A DNA stretch of 64,000 nt, taken from positions 1 through 64,000 of the forward strand of contig UQAW01000013.1 of NCBI GenBank assembly GCA_900539175.1, written 5' to 3'. Below, in pieces: positions 28,029 to 37,237 of the stretch (its first letter is position 1; each line of letters begins with the position of its first letter). The notes under the pieces are model-generated. The model was not told the DNA's origin, made no database searches, and worked only from the letters and a program-made list of their open reading frames with translations. Origin of the DNA: an uncultured Lachnospiraceae bacterium. GTDB taxonomy: Bacteria > Bacillota > Clostridia > Lachnospirales > Lachnospiraceae. A program made the translations under genes and the position numbers.

Positions 28029-28076
28029 AGCCGGGTAAGATGCAGACTGAAAAGTCTGCTCTTATCCGGCTTTGTT
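28029..28076 (+). terminator. Intrinsic terminator of argG
   Basis: AGCCGGGTAAGA... pairs with ...TCTTATCCGGCT, with an inner GCAGACT/AGTCTGC stem capped by GAAA, then a T-rich tail. Confidence 0.9.
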
Positions 28077-28107
28077 GTTGCAGGTATGATAAAACGCATT
28101 GAGATAA

Positions 28108-28400
28108 CTAATCCTGTCCATTTATAATCTCCTCAATCGATAAAAAGGGAACCTCTTCAAACAACTCCTCTAATTCCTGTTGGATTTCCAGGGCTAATGC
28201 AATTTTCATCAAAGAAAGCAATGATATTTCACCGCTTTGTTCAAACCTTTTCACAGACCCTAAACTTACTCCTGATTTCTCACTTAATCTTTTCTGTGAT
28301 ATTTTCCGCCGTTTGCGGATAGTTCAGATTCTGCCGCAATCATTTTATCAATTTCCCTTGGTGTTTTTTGATTTAATATATAGATATTCGTAGCTATCAT
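28108..28400 (-). pseudogene. Frameshifted XRE-type helix-turn-helix antitoxin relic
   Basis: Read from ATG 28400 the frame gives about 37 residues (MIATNIYILNQKTPREIDKM...) and stops. Shifting frame near 28329 restores a clear XRE domain: KRRKISQKRLSEKSGVSLGS, then a VKRFEQSG segment, then a C-terminal tail to a stop at 28108. A single missing base explains the break. The layout resembles HigA/HipB-type antitoxins. A second ATG overlapping the end opens a frame of only 19 codons, where a toxin gene would normally begin, so the toxin seems lost. Too short for an intact gene call. Confidence 0.65.
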
Positions 28401-28403
28401 TTT

Positions 28404-28769
28404 ATCTAATTCTTATTAAAATAGCAATATTAAGCTAATATTTTATTCACTATATTATTACTTATTATTCTCCACATTCCACCGGAGAATCCCATGTTTT
28501 TTGCAGATTCTCCTACGCAATTTACTTAAGCCCAATCACCTCTTCTAAACAGTTATAATCAGAAAGACCTATAACCGTTTTGTTCCACCCTTATAGATAC
28601 AACAAAAATACACCTTCTTTTACTCTATAACTACTATTGTCTGTCCTTCAACACGAACGAATCCGATATTAATTCTCTATCGAGTAATTTTTAGATCGCT
28701 TTAGCTGACCTTTACTCTCTTTAACAAAAATACCATCCTTTGCTATAACACCTATAATTATTCTAATTG
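28404..28769. other. AT-rich relic region beyond the distal end of the CRISPR array
   Basis: No intact gene. On the minus strand, pieces of reading frame with stops and shifts (28514-28769) look like a decayed gene that I cannot identify. At 28484-28513 is a GGAGAATC/GATTCTCC hairpin. This hairpin and the following 60 bases resemble the hairpin after cas2 and the adjacent leader sequence (31600-31684). Confidence 0.45.
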
Positions 28770-31514
28770 ATTTGACTTTACATCCTCATACAGAGGATGA
28801 CAATGCAGGAATGGACAGCTACGGAAACGCTGTTGTATTTCAATTCACATCCTCATATAGAGGATGACTTTTTGCGTGTGCCAGAGCGTTGGCACCTTTA
28901 GAATTTCAATTCACATCCTCATATAGAGGATGACGCCATCAGATCGTAAGCTTTTTCTGCACTAATTCCATTTCAATTCACATCCTCATATAGAGGATGA
29001 CTGGACAACTACCGTCAATTCTTATCCTACAGATATTTCAATTCACATCCTCATATAGAGGATGACAGCGTTACAAAGATTTTTCATGGACAACCAGGGT
29101 ATTTCAATTCACATCCTCATATAGAGGATGACGGAAGTATGGATCATTGGCAAACACTTCTGTTGAATTTCAATTCACATCCTCATACAGAGGATGACCT
29201 ATATGAATGTGATACCAGGAAAGGAATACACCGTATTTCAATTCACATCCTCATATAGAGGATGACGCATCTCCAATTTGCAGAATCTCAGGATTCTGAA
29301 TCATTTCAATTCACATCCTCATATAGAGGATGACCAGAATTGGTTGCGTATATATGCTTTGATGGAATATTTCAATTCACATCCTCATATAGAGGATGAC
29401 GCGTGACAAGTACCAAGCCGTGACAACCGGTAAAATTTCAATTCACATCCTCATATAGAGGATGACGACTTGGTGAGAAATATATATCTGGAATTGACGG
29501 ATTTCAATTCACATCCTCATATAGAGGATGACGGCAGCGCTGAGTAACAAGCTGTTACAGCTTGCATTTCAATTCACATCCTCATATAGAGGATGACCTG
29601 CGGATGCACGTCCTATGTGGTTTCTTGGAAATTTCAATTCACATCCTCATATAGAGGATGACTTTACTCTTACGATATGCTTTCAATTCCGAACACATTT
29701 CAATTCACATCCTCATATAGAGGATGACTTTTACGGATTACAAATTATATGCCGATAACATGATATTTCAATTCACATCCTCATATAGAGGATGACACTC
29801 TGGCGCTAATATTGTCCCGCCGGGAGGGTGTATTTCAATTCACATCCTCATATAGAGGATGACAAGGAGACAAGCGGATGAAAAGGTAGACGGATATATT
29901 TCAATTCACATCCTCATATAGAGGATGACCCGTCAGAGGTCCCTCATCCGGAACCGAGAAATGCAATTTCAATTCACATCCTCATATAGAGGATGACGGA
30001 ACACCATGCAGCACAAGGGATTAATGTTTCCAATTTCAATTCACATCCTCATATAGAGGATGACCATGCACCTCATCCTTATTGTCCAAACGGCAAATAT
30101 TTCAATTCACATCCTCATATAGAGGATGACGGGTTAAATGCTACCTTTTCCGCCCTGAGGACTATTTCAATTCACATCCTCATATAGAGGATGACACATC
30201 TGTTGTCGATGGATTCAAGTTGTTTGAAGTATTTCAATTCACATCCTCATATAGAGGATGACGCCCCTGGGATAATGAAACAAATTATGATGCAGATTTC
30301 AATTCACATCCTCATATAGAGGATGACATGTTAATGTTTATCGAATCTTTGCTTTTGTTAAATTTCAATTCACATCCTCATATAGAGGATGACGAAGTCC
30401 TGAAGGTCGGAGATGCCCTGATGTTTATTTCAATTCACATCCTCATATAGAGGATGACAGCGATGCAGATCAGACGGTTGATTATCCAAAAGTATTTCAA
30501 TTCACATCCTCATATAGAGGATGACCAAATCCTGCTTTGATGGATCACTGGTTTTCATTATTTCAATTCACATCCTCATATAGAGGATGACGGGCATCCG
30601 GATTTTTCTTTTACAGAACTGAAAAATTTCAATTCACATCCTCATATAGAGGATGACTATATTGGCTCGTGTTAAACCCAACGGTTTTCCAATTTCAATT
30701 CACATCCTCATATAGAGGATGACTTTCTGGCGGTTGCAGATTATGTAACAGGATGGATATTTCAATTCACATCCTCATATAGAGGATGACTCCTTGACAA
30801 TTTTTCTCATAGTCGGAGTTACGTATTTCAATTCACATCCTCATATAGAGGATGACTCAAGAAGGTTGGCAGCGTGGGTTAATGACTGCATTTCAATTCA
30901 CATCCTCATATAGAGGATGACAATTACTTCGCATTCTGTGCCGCAAACATTGTCAATTTCAATTCACATCCTCATATAGAGGATGACAATCATTGAACGA
31001 TATGTGAAATTCGATCCAGAATTTCAATTCACATCCTCATATAGAGGATGACCTCTTCGTCCCAACTGTAACTATCTAATTCATGTATTTCAATTCACAT
31101 CCTCATATAGAGGATGACGGAGAAGATGCTTTTGACGTGATTTATAAAAACGTATTTCAATTCACATCCTCATATAGAGGATGACTGAAGGGCATGTTTT
31201 TAAGGCTGGAAAAGAGGGATTTCAATTCACATCCTCATATAGAGGATGACTTAATGGCTGTACATATTTCTCAAATACATCTTTATTTCAATTCACATCC
31301 TCATATAGAGGATGACAAAACGTAAAGGAGCATGGAAGCTTTGCAGTGTGATTTCAATTCACATCCTCATATAGAGGATGACTGGCGATATGGGATACGT
31401 CCTGAACATCGAGAAATTTCAATTCACATCCTCATATAGAGGATGACTAATCAGATTTTTTCATCGCAATTCCTTTATCCGCATTTCAATTCACATCCTC
31501 ATATAGAGGATGAC
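28770..31514 (-). CRISPR. Type I-C CRISPR array: 42 repeats, 41 spacers
   Basis: The 32-base repeat reads on the minus strand GTCATCCTCTATATGAGGAT followed by GTGAATTGAAAT. It can fold CATCCTC/GAGGATG. The GAAAT 3' end is the usual tag of I-C repeats. I counted 42 units: the leader-proximal one at 31483-31514, the last at 28770-28801. Spacers are 33-36 bases, mostly 34. The array is transcribed leftwards from the leader between it and cas2. The last repeat is degenerate, with several changes in its GAATTGAAAT half plus a TAT to TGT change in the loop; the unit at 29167-29198 shares that loop change. The remaining 40 units look identical by eye. Confidence 0.97.
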
Positions 31515-31683
31515 CGCAAATATGTACAAATTCAAGCTGTCCAATCACTTGAATTTGCAACATATTCACAATTTTCTTCAAATTAATATAACTCAAATTT
31601 CATTTCACTAATATATTTATCTCATTTTTATACCAAATTCCGGTGCGAATCTCCGGGGATTTTATGTGTACTTCAGATTCGCA
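31515..31683 (-). promoter_or_regulatory. CRISPR leader
   Basis: 169 bases of very AT-rich sequence between the array and the cas2 stop. Right at the array edge is an inverted repeat CAAATTCAAG / CTTGAATTTG (31527-31557). At the other end GTGCGAATCT / AGATTCGCAC (31643-31684) makes a perfect 10-bp hairpin that touches the cas2 stop codon and could end cas transcription. Confidence 0.8.
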
Positions 31684-31974
31684 CTAGAACATCAAAGTAT
31701 CTGTCACATCAAAGCCTGCTTTAACGCCAATGTGCTCTACTTTATTTTTGTAATGATCTCCCAAATAGTAAAACCTTAAACTATCTACCTCCTTATCAAT
31801 GATCTTTTCCAGAATGGCCTTCACCTCTCTGCATTTCGTTGCATCCATCTGACACTCAAAAACAGAATTCTGCACTCTTTGCCCATAATTTACACATTGC
31901 TTGGCAACTTTTCTCAGCCGTCGCCGACCTGCTTCTGTCTGTGTATTAACATCATATGTAATTAAAACAAGCAT
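31684..31974 (-). CDS. cas2: CRISPR-associated protein Cas2 (type I-C)
   Basis: Partner of Cas1 in the spacer-integration complex. 96 residues from ATG 31974, beginning L-V-L-I-T-Y-D-V, the beta-strand with the family Asp. RRRLRKVAKQCVNYGQRVQNS is typical of the I-C branch. The ATG is preferred to the GTG three codons earlier because AGGTGA lies at the right distance. Nine bases after the cas1 stop; last gene of the operon. Confidence 0.97.
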   Translation of the reverse strand: MLVLITYDVNTQTEAGRRRLRKVAKQCVNYGQRVQNSVFECQMDATKCREVKAILEKIIDKEVDSLRFYYLGDHYKNKVEHIGVKAGFDVTDTLMF

Positions 31975-31983
31975 AACTTTCAC

Positions 31984-33015
31984 CTACTTCCATAAAAACG
32001 GAGGATACTCATCCAAGTCGCCTCTCAAAAATCTTGCTAACAGCATTGCCTGCACATGAGGAACCATTCCCCACTCTATTTTCTCATCTAAAAATGGGTG
32101 TTTTATCGTGTCCTGCTTTTTCGATTGCCATGCGGAGAGAAATACCTTCCTCCCTTCTTCATCCAATATAACCGCACCATTTTCTTTCTTATGAAAATAA
32201 TTATTTTTAATTACTTTTTTATTTATCAAGGTAAGTACAAATCTGTCTGCCATAACACTTCTCAATTCCTCCATAAGATCAAGTGCCAATGACATACGCC
32301 CCGGTCGGTCCGTATGGTAAAAACCCACATATGGATCCAAACCCACACCTTCCAGAGCGGCTCCGCACATACCTGCCAGAAGTGTATAAGCAAAGGATAA
32401 CATTGCATTTACATTATCAAGCGGCGGACGTTTATTACGTCCCTGAAATACAAAATCTTCTTTTTGCTGCAAGATTAACTCATCAAATACGGAAAAATAA
32501 ACCGACGCCGCCTCGCCTTCTAACCCTAACAAGGATGCCGCATTATCACAGTTTCTTATATTCTCCAGACTTCTATACAAAATGCTTGATTTCTCTTTCA
32601 ATTTGTCCGCATCCAGTCTCATGGGATAATCTCTGGCTGCCCGTTCTAAAACCCACCTTGCATTATAAACCTTACCTACGATAAAATTTCTTGCAATACG
32701 GATACTTTGATTTCTGTCCTCACTGATTCTGTACTGTTGTTTTCTAAGTGTAACATTACCTTTTACTTCTCCTGAAACTCTTGCCAGAAACCGTCCATTT
32801 CCGGACATGAAGGATACATCAATGTTTCTTTGGGCACATGCTCCCATCAGCGCCGGACTGGCACCGGTATACCCAAATGTAATAATACTTTGAAGATTAT
32901 GCAGCGGTATCCGTCCAATCTCCTTTTGTTCCTCCAAAATCACCACATTTTCTCCATCAAGAGATAAATAGCGGTTATTTGACATAATATACAATGTATT
33001 AAGAAGTCTCTTCAA
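31984..33015 (-). CDS. cas1: CRISPR-associated endonuclease Cas1 (type I-C)
   Basis: Integrase that inserts new spacers at the leader end. 343 residues. The metal-binding residues are in LEGEAAS (Glu about 166-168), GFYHTDRPGR (His234) and LALDLMEELR (Asp/Glu about 246-250). The N-terminal beta domain (NTLYIMSNNRYLSLDGENVV) is typical of the I-C subgroup. Overlaps cas4 by four bases, so the two are translated together, in keeping with Cas4-Cas1 cooperation in PAM-proper spacer trimming. Confidence 0.97.
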   Translation of the reverse strand: MKRLLNTLYIMSNNRYLSLDGENVVILEEQKEIGRIPLHNLQSIITFGYTGASPALMGACAQRNIDVSFMSGNGRFLARVSGEVKGNVTLRKQQYRISEDRNQSIRIARNFIVGKVYNARWVLERAARDYPMRLDADKLKEKSSILYRSLENIRNCDNAASLLGLEGEAASVYFSVFDELILQQKEDFVFQGRNKRPPLDNVNAMLSFAYTLLAGMCGAALEGVGLDPYVGFYHTDRPGRMSLALDLMEELRSVMADRFVLTLINKKVIKNNYFHKKENGAVILDEEGRKVFLSAWQSKKQDTIKHPFLDEKIEWGMVPHVQAMLLARFLRGDLDEYPPFLWK

Positions 33016-33683
33016 TAATCATCTACCTCCTGAATCCTCCTGTTAATATACTCCGCAGCAGATTTATTTTTATTCAATACCGGCAGACAGATATCTTTTA
33101 GAGAACAGGCATTGCAGCTTTTTGTCCGCTTCACTTTAGGCGTATATCTCTGCTCAAAGTACCTATGCATCTCTTGAAACATCTCTTTCACTTTTTCCCG
33201 TAATTGATCATCAAATATCACCTTAGTTCTGTGTTTTGTCTCTCCATAATAGATATAACCAAAAGGTATGGTGCAGCAAAGCATTTCCTCAAGACAAAGT
33301 GCCTGTGCGGCGACTTGCAGTTTATCGATATCATTCTTTTTCGGCTCACCACGTTTATATTCAATGGGAAGCACAGTATACTTTCCCTCCCGTCCGGAAA
33401 GCGTAATCCCATCATCTGCTCTGTGGAATTCTACCACGTCACACTCACCGCTGATACCCAGTTCACGAGAATGAACCGGCATTGCTCTTACAATAATTAA
33501 ATCCCCTCTTTTTTCTTTCAGCAAGGCATCATGGGCTTTTTCATGAAGAAGCCTGCCTTCTACCGTACGTACATTTTCCTGCCACTGAAGTTCTATGTAT
33601 GCCAATGCCCATTGACGTCGGCAGAAGGCAAAGTGCTGAATTCCGGAAAGCTGGAGAAACTCATCCTCCTTATACAAACTCAT
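33012..33683 (-). CDS. cas4: CRISPR-associated exonuclease Cas4
   Basis: RecB-like nuclease that trims pre-spacers and reads the PAM. 223 residues. The iron-sulfur cysteines are all present: Cys21 (FAFCRRQWAL) and the C-terminal CNACSLKDIC (about 190-199). RecB nuclease residues appear in GECDVVEF and LPIEYKRGEPKK. The ATG at 33683 has GGAGG five bases upstream, inside the end of cas7, which it overlaps by 14 bases. Confidence 0.95.
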   Translation of the reverse strand: MSLYKEDEFLQLSGIQHFAFCRRQWALAYIELQWQENVRTVEGRLLHEKAHDALLKEKRGDLIIVRAMPVHSRELGISGECDVVEFHRADDGITLSGREGKYTVLPIEYKRGEPKKNDIDKLQVAAQALCLEEMLCCTIPFGYIYYGETKHRTKVIFDDQLREKVKEMFQEMHRYFEQRYTPKVKRTKSCNACSLKDICLPVLNKNKSAAEYINRRIQEVDDY

Positions 33684-34527
33684 ATACCTCCGGTTTTACA
33701 CAATTCTCTAACTTCCATTCAATATCATAGTCTGCAAACTCTTTTGGATGTACTGCCTTTTCGATGATAGAAAATCCTCTCTGAATCTTTCCCGATGAAA
33801 CTGCCGGTGTTTTCTCGCTATGCTGCCACCAGTATAACCTGCACACTTCCATACTGCCTTCAGGTCTTGCGGAAGAAGCATCATTTTCAAACAATGTTTT
33901 TAATGCCTCTTTCAGAATCTCCGCATCCTCCTGTGAAAATCCGGTCTTTTCAGCCAACTGAACATTAACGCTGCCCATAACCCGATACACTGCAAACCCG
34001 ATTCTGTGTTTTGTTCCCATGGTATCGGATGCTTTACTTTCTTTTCCGGATTCACTGTTGACGCTTTTAGTAATCTGCATACTGATTACGTCAACCGGAG
34101 ATAAACTTACCGCCTGATGAATAGAAACCGGCCCCCGGACCCCGAAAGAAACATCCTCTCCCTTAAATGCAAATACCTGTCCGAAGCTGCGGACATCCAA
34201 CCATTCCCGGCATGCAATTTGGGCACATAAATCTCTGTCTGCTTTTTTCCTTTTTGCTATTTCTTTTTTTAATTCCTCACATCCGTCTGCTCTGTCCTTC
34301 AAACTGGTAAAGGAATCGTCGGAACGATCATCTGACTGAACGAATATCTTCTGCCCCAAATCTTGCATACGATTCCTGATTTTTCGTTTAATACATACAT
34401 CTGACATTTCACCACAACCATCCAGATTTGTTCGCGGACGATTGCCATTCAGCGGATCCCCATTCGGATTGGCATTCAAAGCACTTATAAACAGCGTAAA
34501 ATCAATTTTTCCTTTCAAATCACTCAT
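33670..34527 (-). CDS. cas7: Cascade backbone protein Cas7 (Csd2, type I-C)
   Basis: Repeating backbone subunit that coats the crRNA spacer. 285 residues. The N-terminal ALNANPNGDPLNGNRPRTN motif is diagnostic for Cas7 of I-C/I-B types. A conserved GTKHRIGFAVYRVMGSVN strand follows. Four-base overlap with cas8c upstream. Confidence 0.97.
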   Translation of the reverse strand: MSDLKGKIDFTLFISALNANPNGDPLNGNRPRTNLDGCGEMSDVCIKRKIRNRMQDLGQKIFVQSDDRSDDSFTSLKDRADGCEELKKEIAKRKKADRDLCAQIACREWLDVRSFGQVFAFKGEDVSFGVRGPVSIHQAVSLSPVDVISMQITKSVNSESGKESKASDTMGTKHRIGFAVYRVMGSVNVQLAEKTGFSQEDAEILKEALKTLFENDASSARPEGSMEVCRLYWWQHSEKTPAVSSGKIQRGFSIIEKAVHPKEFADYDIEWKLENCVKPEVYEFV

Positions 34528-34913
34528 GATTCATTTCCTCCTTCATTTTCCTCTATTTTCGTATTTTTCAACTCATAAGACTGACTGTGAAATCCAAGCA
34601 AATACAGGCCGTCCAGACTACCATTCTCTTTAAAATTCTCTTCTGTGAACAACTGACAGATCTTATCGATTAAATTTTCGTAGTACCGTCTTTCACCGAT
34701 TTTCAGCTTATTAAAATAAGGCTGCAGGTTCTCTTCAATCACCTTCCATGTTTCAAAGGGACGCTGTGAAAATGTACTCATATATCTTTTTGCATTCGTT
34801 ACCCTTGCCTTGTCCTTCTCTTTATCAAAGGTTCGGTATTCTACCCGATCCGCCACAGCCAACAATCTCCCGTACAAATAACTTCTGTCCTCACACTTCG
34901 TATTTAATGCCAC
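34524..34913 (-). CDS. cas11: Predicted internal Cas11c (small subunit) within cas8c
   Basis: Inside cas8c, in the same frame, a textbook Shine-Dalgarno (GAGGAGG) stands eight bases before a GTG at 34913. Translation from there gives 129 residues, the C-terminal helical part of Cas8c. Type I-C systems are known to make their small subunit Cas11c from an internal start in cas8c, with a product of about this size. What is seen is the start signal and position; that it is used here is inference. A TTG about 22 codons earlier is the main alternative. Confidence 0.65.
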   Translation of the reverse strand: MALNTKCEDRSYLYGRLLAVADRVEYRTFDKEKDKARVTNAKRYMSTFSQRPFETWKVIEENLQPYFNKLKIGERRYYENLIDKICQLFTEENFKENGSLDGLYLLGFHSQSYELKNTKIEENEGGNES

Positions 34914-36488
34914 ATTCCATTCCTCCTCATCATATTGTTCTTTCCGCTGCTTTTTAATAAAAGAACACGCCAACGTCAAGATTCGTTCCCAATTATATCG
35001 TTCCTTATATGCCTGGGGATTTGACGCTCTCAAAATTGCTTTTGAAACAAAATCTGACGGTAGCGGTCTTGCATCCCAGATACAGGGCAGCAGACGCCTG
35101 CTGATCCGCGAATATAATTTTTTACTGTTTTGGTCAATAATAGTCAAACTGCCATTGGATTCCGTTCCAAAAAGAATATCTGCTATATCCTTCACTCCCA
35201 CCATTCCCAAGAATTTATAGCTCTGTCCTTCTTTTCGTTTCGTATGAATCCATTCACACTCCTTATGCCACTTTTTGATATTTTCCAGGTATCGGGAAGT
35301 ATCCAGACTTTTGTATTCCATCAATGCCAAACGCCCTGTTGTGGCAGCATCAAAAGCCATCAGTATCATTCTGGATGACTGTTCAAACTGCCTTCCGTAT
35401 CCTTCCATAGCCGAATAAAATCTGTCTGCTTCTACCGAATTTCCGCTCCACTCATCCCCTTGACTATCTTCGCAAAACTCAACCATATTCTCTTCATAGT
35501 TATCGCAAATGGCATCAGTGTCCTGGTCCCACTGAGGCATTGGCTTCAGATCTGATTCCCAGGTAATCATAGAAAGTGTATCAAAGCTATGCCCCTGCTT
35601 TCGAATCAACCATTTCAGTGCATTATGTGCTTTCTGGGAAGTTTCTGCCCCTATGGCAAACGCCTGCTCTTTGTCTATAAAGCGACCCCGGAATGTATAA
35701 TTCTCTTTATCATTGGCAGAAATCAACTTTGCCCCGTCACCTTCATTTCTTATCTTTTTTGGTTGTAAATAAGATATTGGCTCTTGTTTTCCAGACAAAT
35801 AACATAAACCAGATGTCTCTCCAAGTGTACGGTAATACCGTATAAAGCAATCCATTAATGTCTTGTCTTTCCAACACTCTTCTACAACTTCAGAATGATA
35901 ATCATCCCAATTCTCACGGATACAGAAACGCACAAATGCCACATTCTGATTAATTCCCTGTATTTTTTCTTTTTCCGATAAATGCCCATTCTCGTCCAAT
36001 ATAAGTACTTTTTTTGACAGAAGATCCTGTATTAATGTCTTCTTTATCAGATATTGATAGAGCGCACCCACTTTTTTATGGGAATATTCCGACAAATACC
36101 ACTTTTTCAATCCCTGTATGTATAATTGGTAGCAACGTCCATTGTCCTTATCATCACTCTTGCAATATACTTCATAATCACCAGCCAGATATTTTAAATT
36201 GTCACAAAATGGATGGGGCTCTTTCCCCGCCGTTCGGCTGCCGGACTTCTCAGTCACAGGAATAATTGTCAGTTTTTCATCATTTTCCACTGGGACAGCG
36301 TTTATAAAATTTCCATCCTCATCAATAACGACCGTAATTTGTGCGGCAACAGTTGTGTGAAACGGCGGCAAAAGTACATACGGTATTTTCTCCTCACCAT
36401 TTTTTGTGCGGTAGACCTTATACTCCATTCTGCCAACCCGCTCACTGTTTTTCTCATATACATCAATCAGTTCTTCTACCCAACTCAA
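34524..36488 (-). CDS. cas8c: Cascade large subunit Cas8c (Csd1)
   Basis: Recognises the PAM and helps recruit Cas3. 654 residues, somewhat longer than many family members. Typical Csd1 segments: CYLSGKQEPISYLQPKKIRN, AFAIGAETSQKAHNALKWLI, FDAATTGRLALMEYKS. No nuclease motif. The C-terminal 130-150 residues are the helical part that can be made separately as Cas11c. Overlaps cas5 and cas7 by four bases each. Confidence 0.95.
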   Translation of the reverse strand: MSWVEELIDVYEKNSERVGRMEYKVYRTKNGEEKIPYVLLPPFHTTVAAQITVVIDEDGNFINAVPVENDEKLTIIPVTEKSGSRTAGKEPHPFCDNLKYLAGDYEVYCKSDDKDNGRCYQLYIQGLKKWYLSEYSHKKVGALYQYLIKKTLIQDLLSKKVLILDENGHLSEKEKIQGINQNVAFVRFCIRENWDDYHSEVVEECWKDKTLMDCFIRYYRTLGETSGLCYLSGKQEPISYLQPKKIRNEGDGAKLISANDKENYTFRGRFIDKEQAFAIGAETSQKAHNALKWLIRKQGHSFDTLSMITWESDLKPMPQWDQDTDAICDNYEENMVEFCEDSQGDEWSGNSVEADRFYSAMEGYGRQFEQSSRMILMAFDAATTGRLALMEYKSLDTSRYLENIKKWHKECEWIHTKRKEGQSYKFLGMVGVKDIADILFGTESNGSLTIIDQNSKKLYSRISRRLLPCIWDARPLPSDFVSKAILRASNPQAYKERYNWERILTLACSFIKKQRKEQYDEEEWNVALNTKCEDRSYLYGRLLAVADRVEYRTFDKEKDKARVTNAKRYMSTFSQRPFETWKVIEENLQPYFNKLKIGERRYYENLIDKICQLFTEENFKENGSLDGLYLLGFHSQSYELKNTKIEENEGGNES

Positions 36489-37237
36489 CCTCCCGCCTCC
36501 TCATCCGTAAATTCATCCAAACCAATAAAGTTCTTATGATCCTTACCATAGATTTTTACACTCATTTCCTTTATATGGCGTTTTTCCGTACATGCTTCTG
36601 GTCTTGCAAATTCTATAAAGCCGCCCTTCTTCATGACCGGATGCCAAAAGCGCACTGTCATCTTATTCTTGTCTTCCGGAAGTATTGCTTCATCAGCATA
36701 TGTAATCCCATGATACATAAAACCGTAAGCCACTTCCCCCGGCATATCATCATAATAACTTTTGCCTTCTCCAAACACACATGGTTCTACAAATCCTTGA
36801 CATTCCCGCGTTCCCAGAAAAATATCCCTGCGGCCGCCCCTGGCATTCATTCGTTTTGCAATATTGTGATGCTTATGCTCATTTCTGTCATCTGCCAAGT
36901 TTTCCCTATTCATGTTAAACTCAAAATGTGCCCGTACCTGATAGCATACATCCTTTAAATAAGTATAATATGCCAGTTCATTTCCACCGTTATAACAAAT
37001 CGGCCGCACTGCCTTTGTCTCCGTCTGAATCGGATTCATCACACGGACAGCATCAACGATCCACATAATTGTAGGCTTCCAGTAAACGCTGTGTACAATC
37101 CCTTTCAGTGCTTCATATGTCGGTAAATGATAACTGGATTTTTCACCTCCTACACGTGTGACAGGATCTGAAAACAGCGCATAATCACCGCTTACCTGAA
37201 ATTCTATCGTATTTCTATATTTTTCCAATCTATTCAC
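36485..37237 (-). CDS. cas5: Cas5c, crRNA-processing endonuclease of type I-C
   Basis: In type I-C, which lacks Cas6, Cas5 cuts the repeat and then stays on the 5' handle. 250 residues. A ferredoxin-like first strand (EFQVSGDYALFSDP) is followed by KSSYHLPTYEALKGIVHSVY, the Cas5 signature region. ARGGRRDIFLGTRECQGFVEP and GEVAYGFMYHG are also family-typical. No cas6 is present in the window, in agreement with the type. Four-base overlaps on both sides. Confidence 0.95.
   Translation of the reverse strand: MNRLEKYRNTIEFQVSGDYALFSDPVTRVGGEKSSYHLPTYEALKGIVHSVYWKPTIMWIVDAVRVMNPIQTETKAVRPICYNGGNELAYYTYLKDVCYQVRAHFEFNMNRENLADDRNEHKHHNIAKRMNARGGRRDIFLGTRECQGFVEPCVFGEGKSYYDDMPGEVAYGFMYHGITYADEAILPEDKNKMTVRFWHPVMKKGGFIEFARPEACTEKRHIKEMSVKIYGKDHKNFIGLDEFTDEEAGG

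Noticed and set aside
29993..30187. 64-codon frame with repeated NSHPHIEDD
   Set aside because: Translation of CRISPR repeats and spacers; not a gene.
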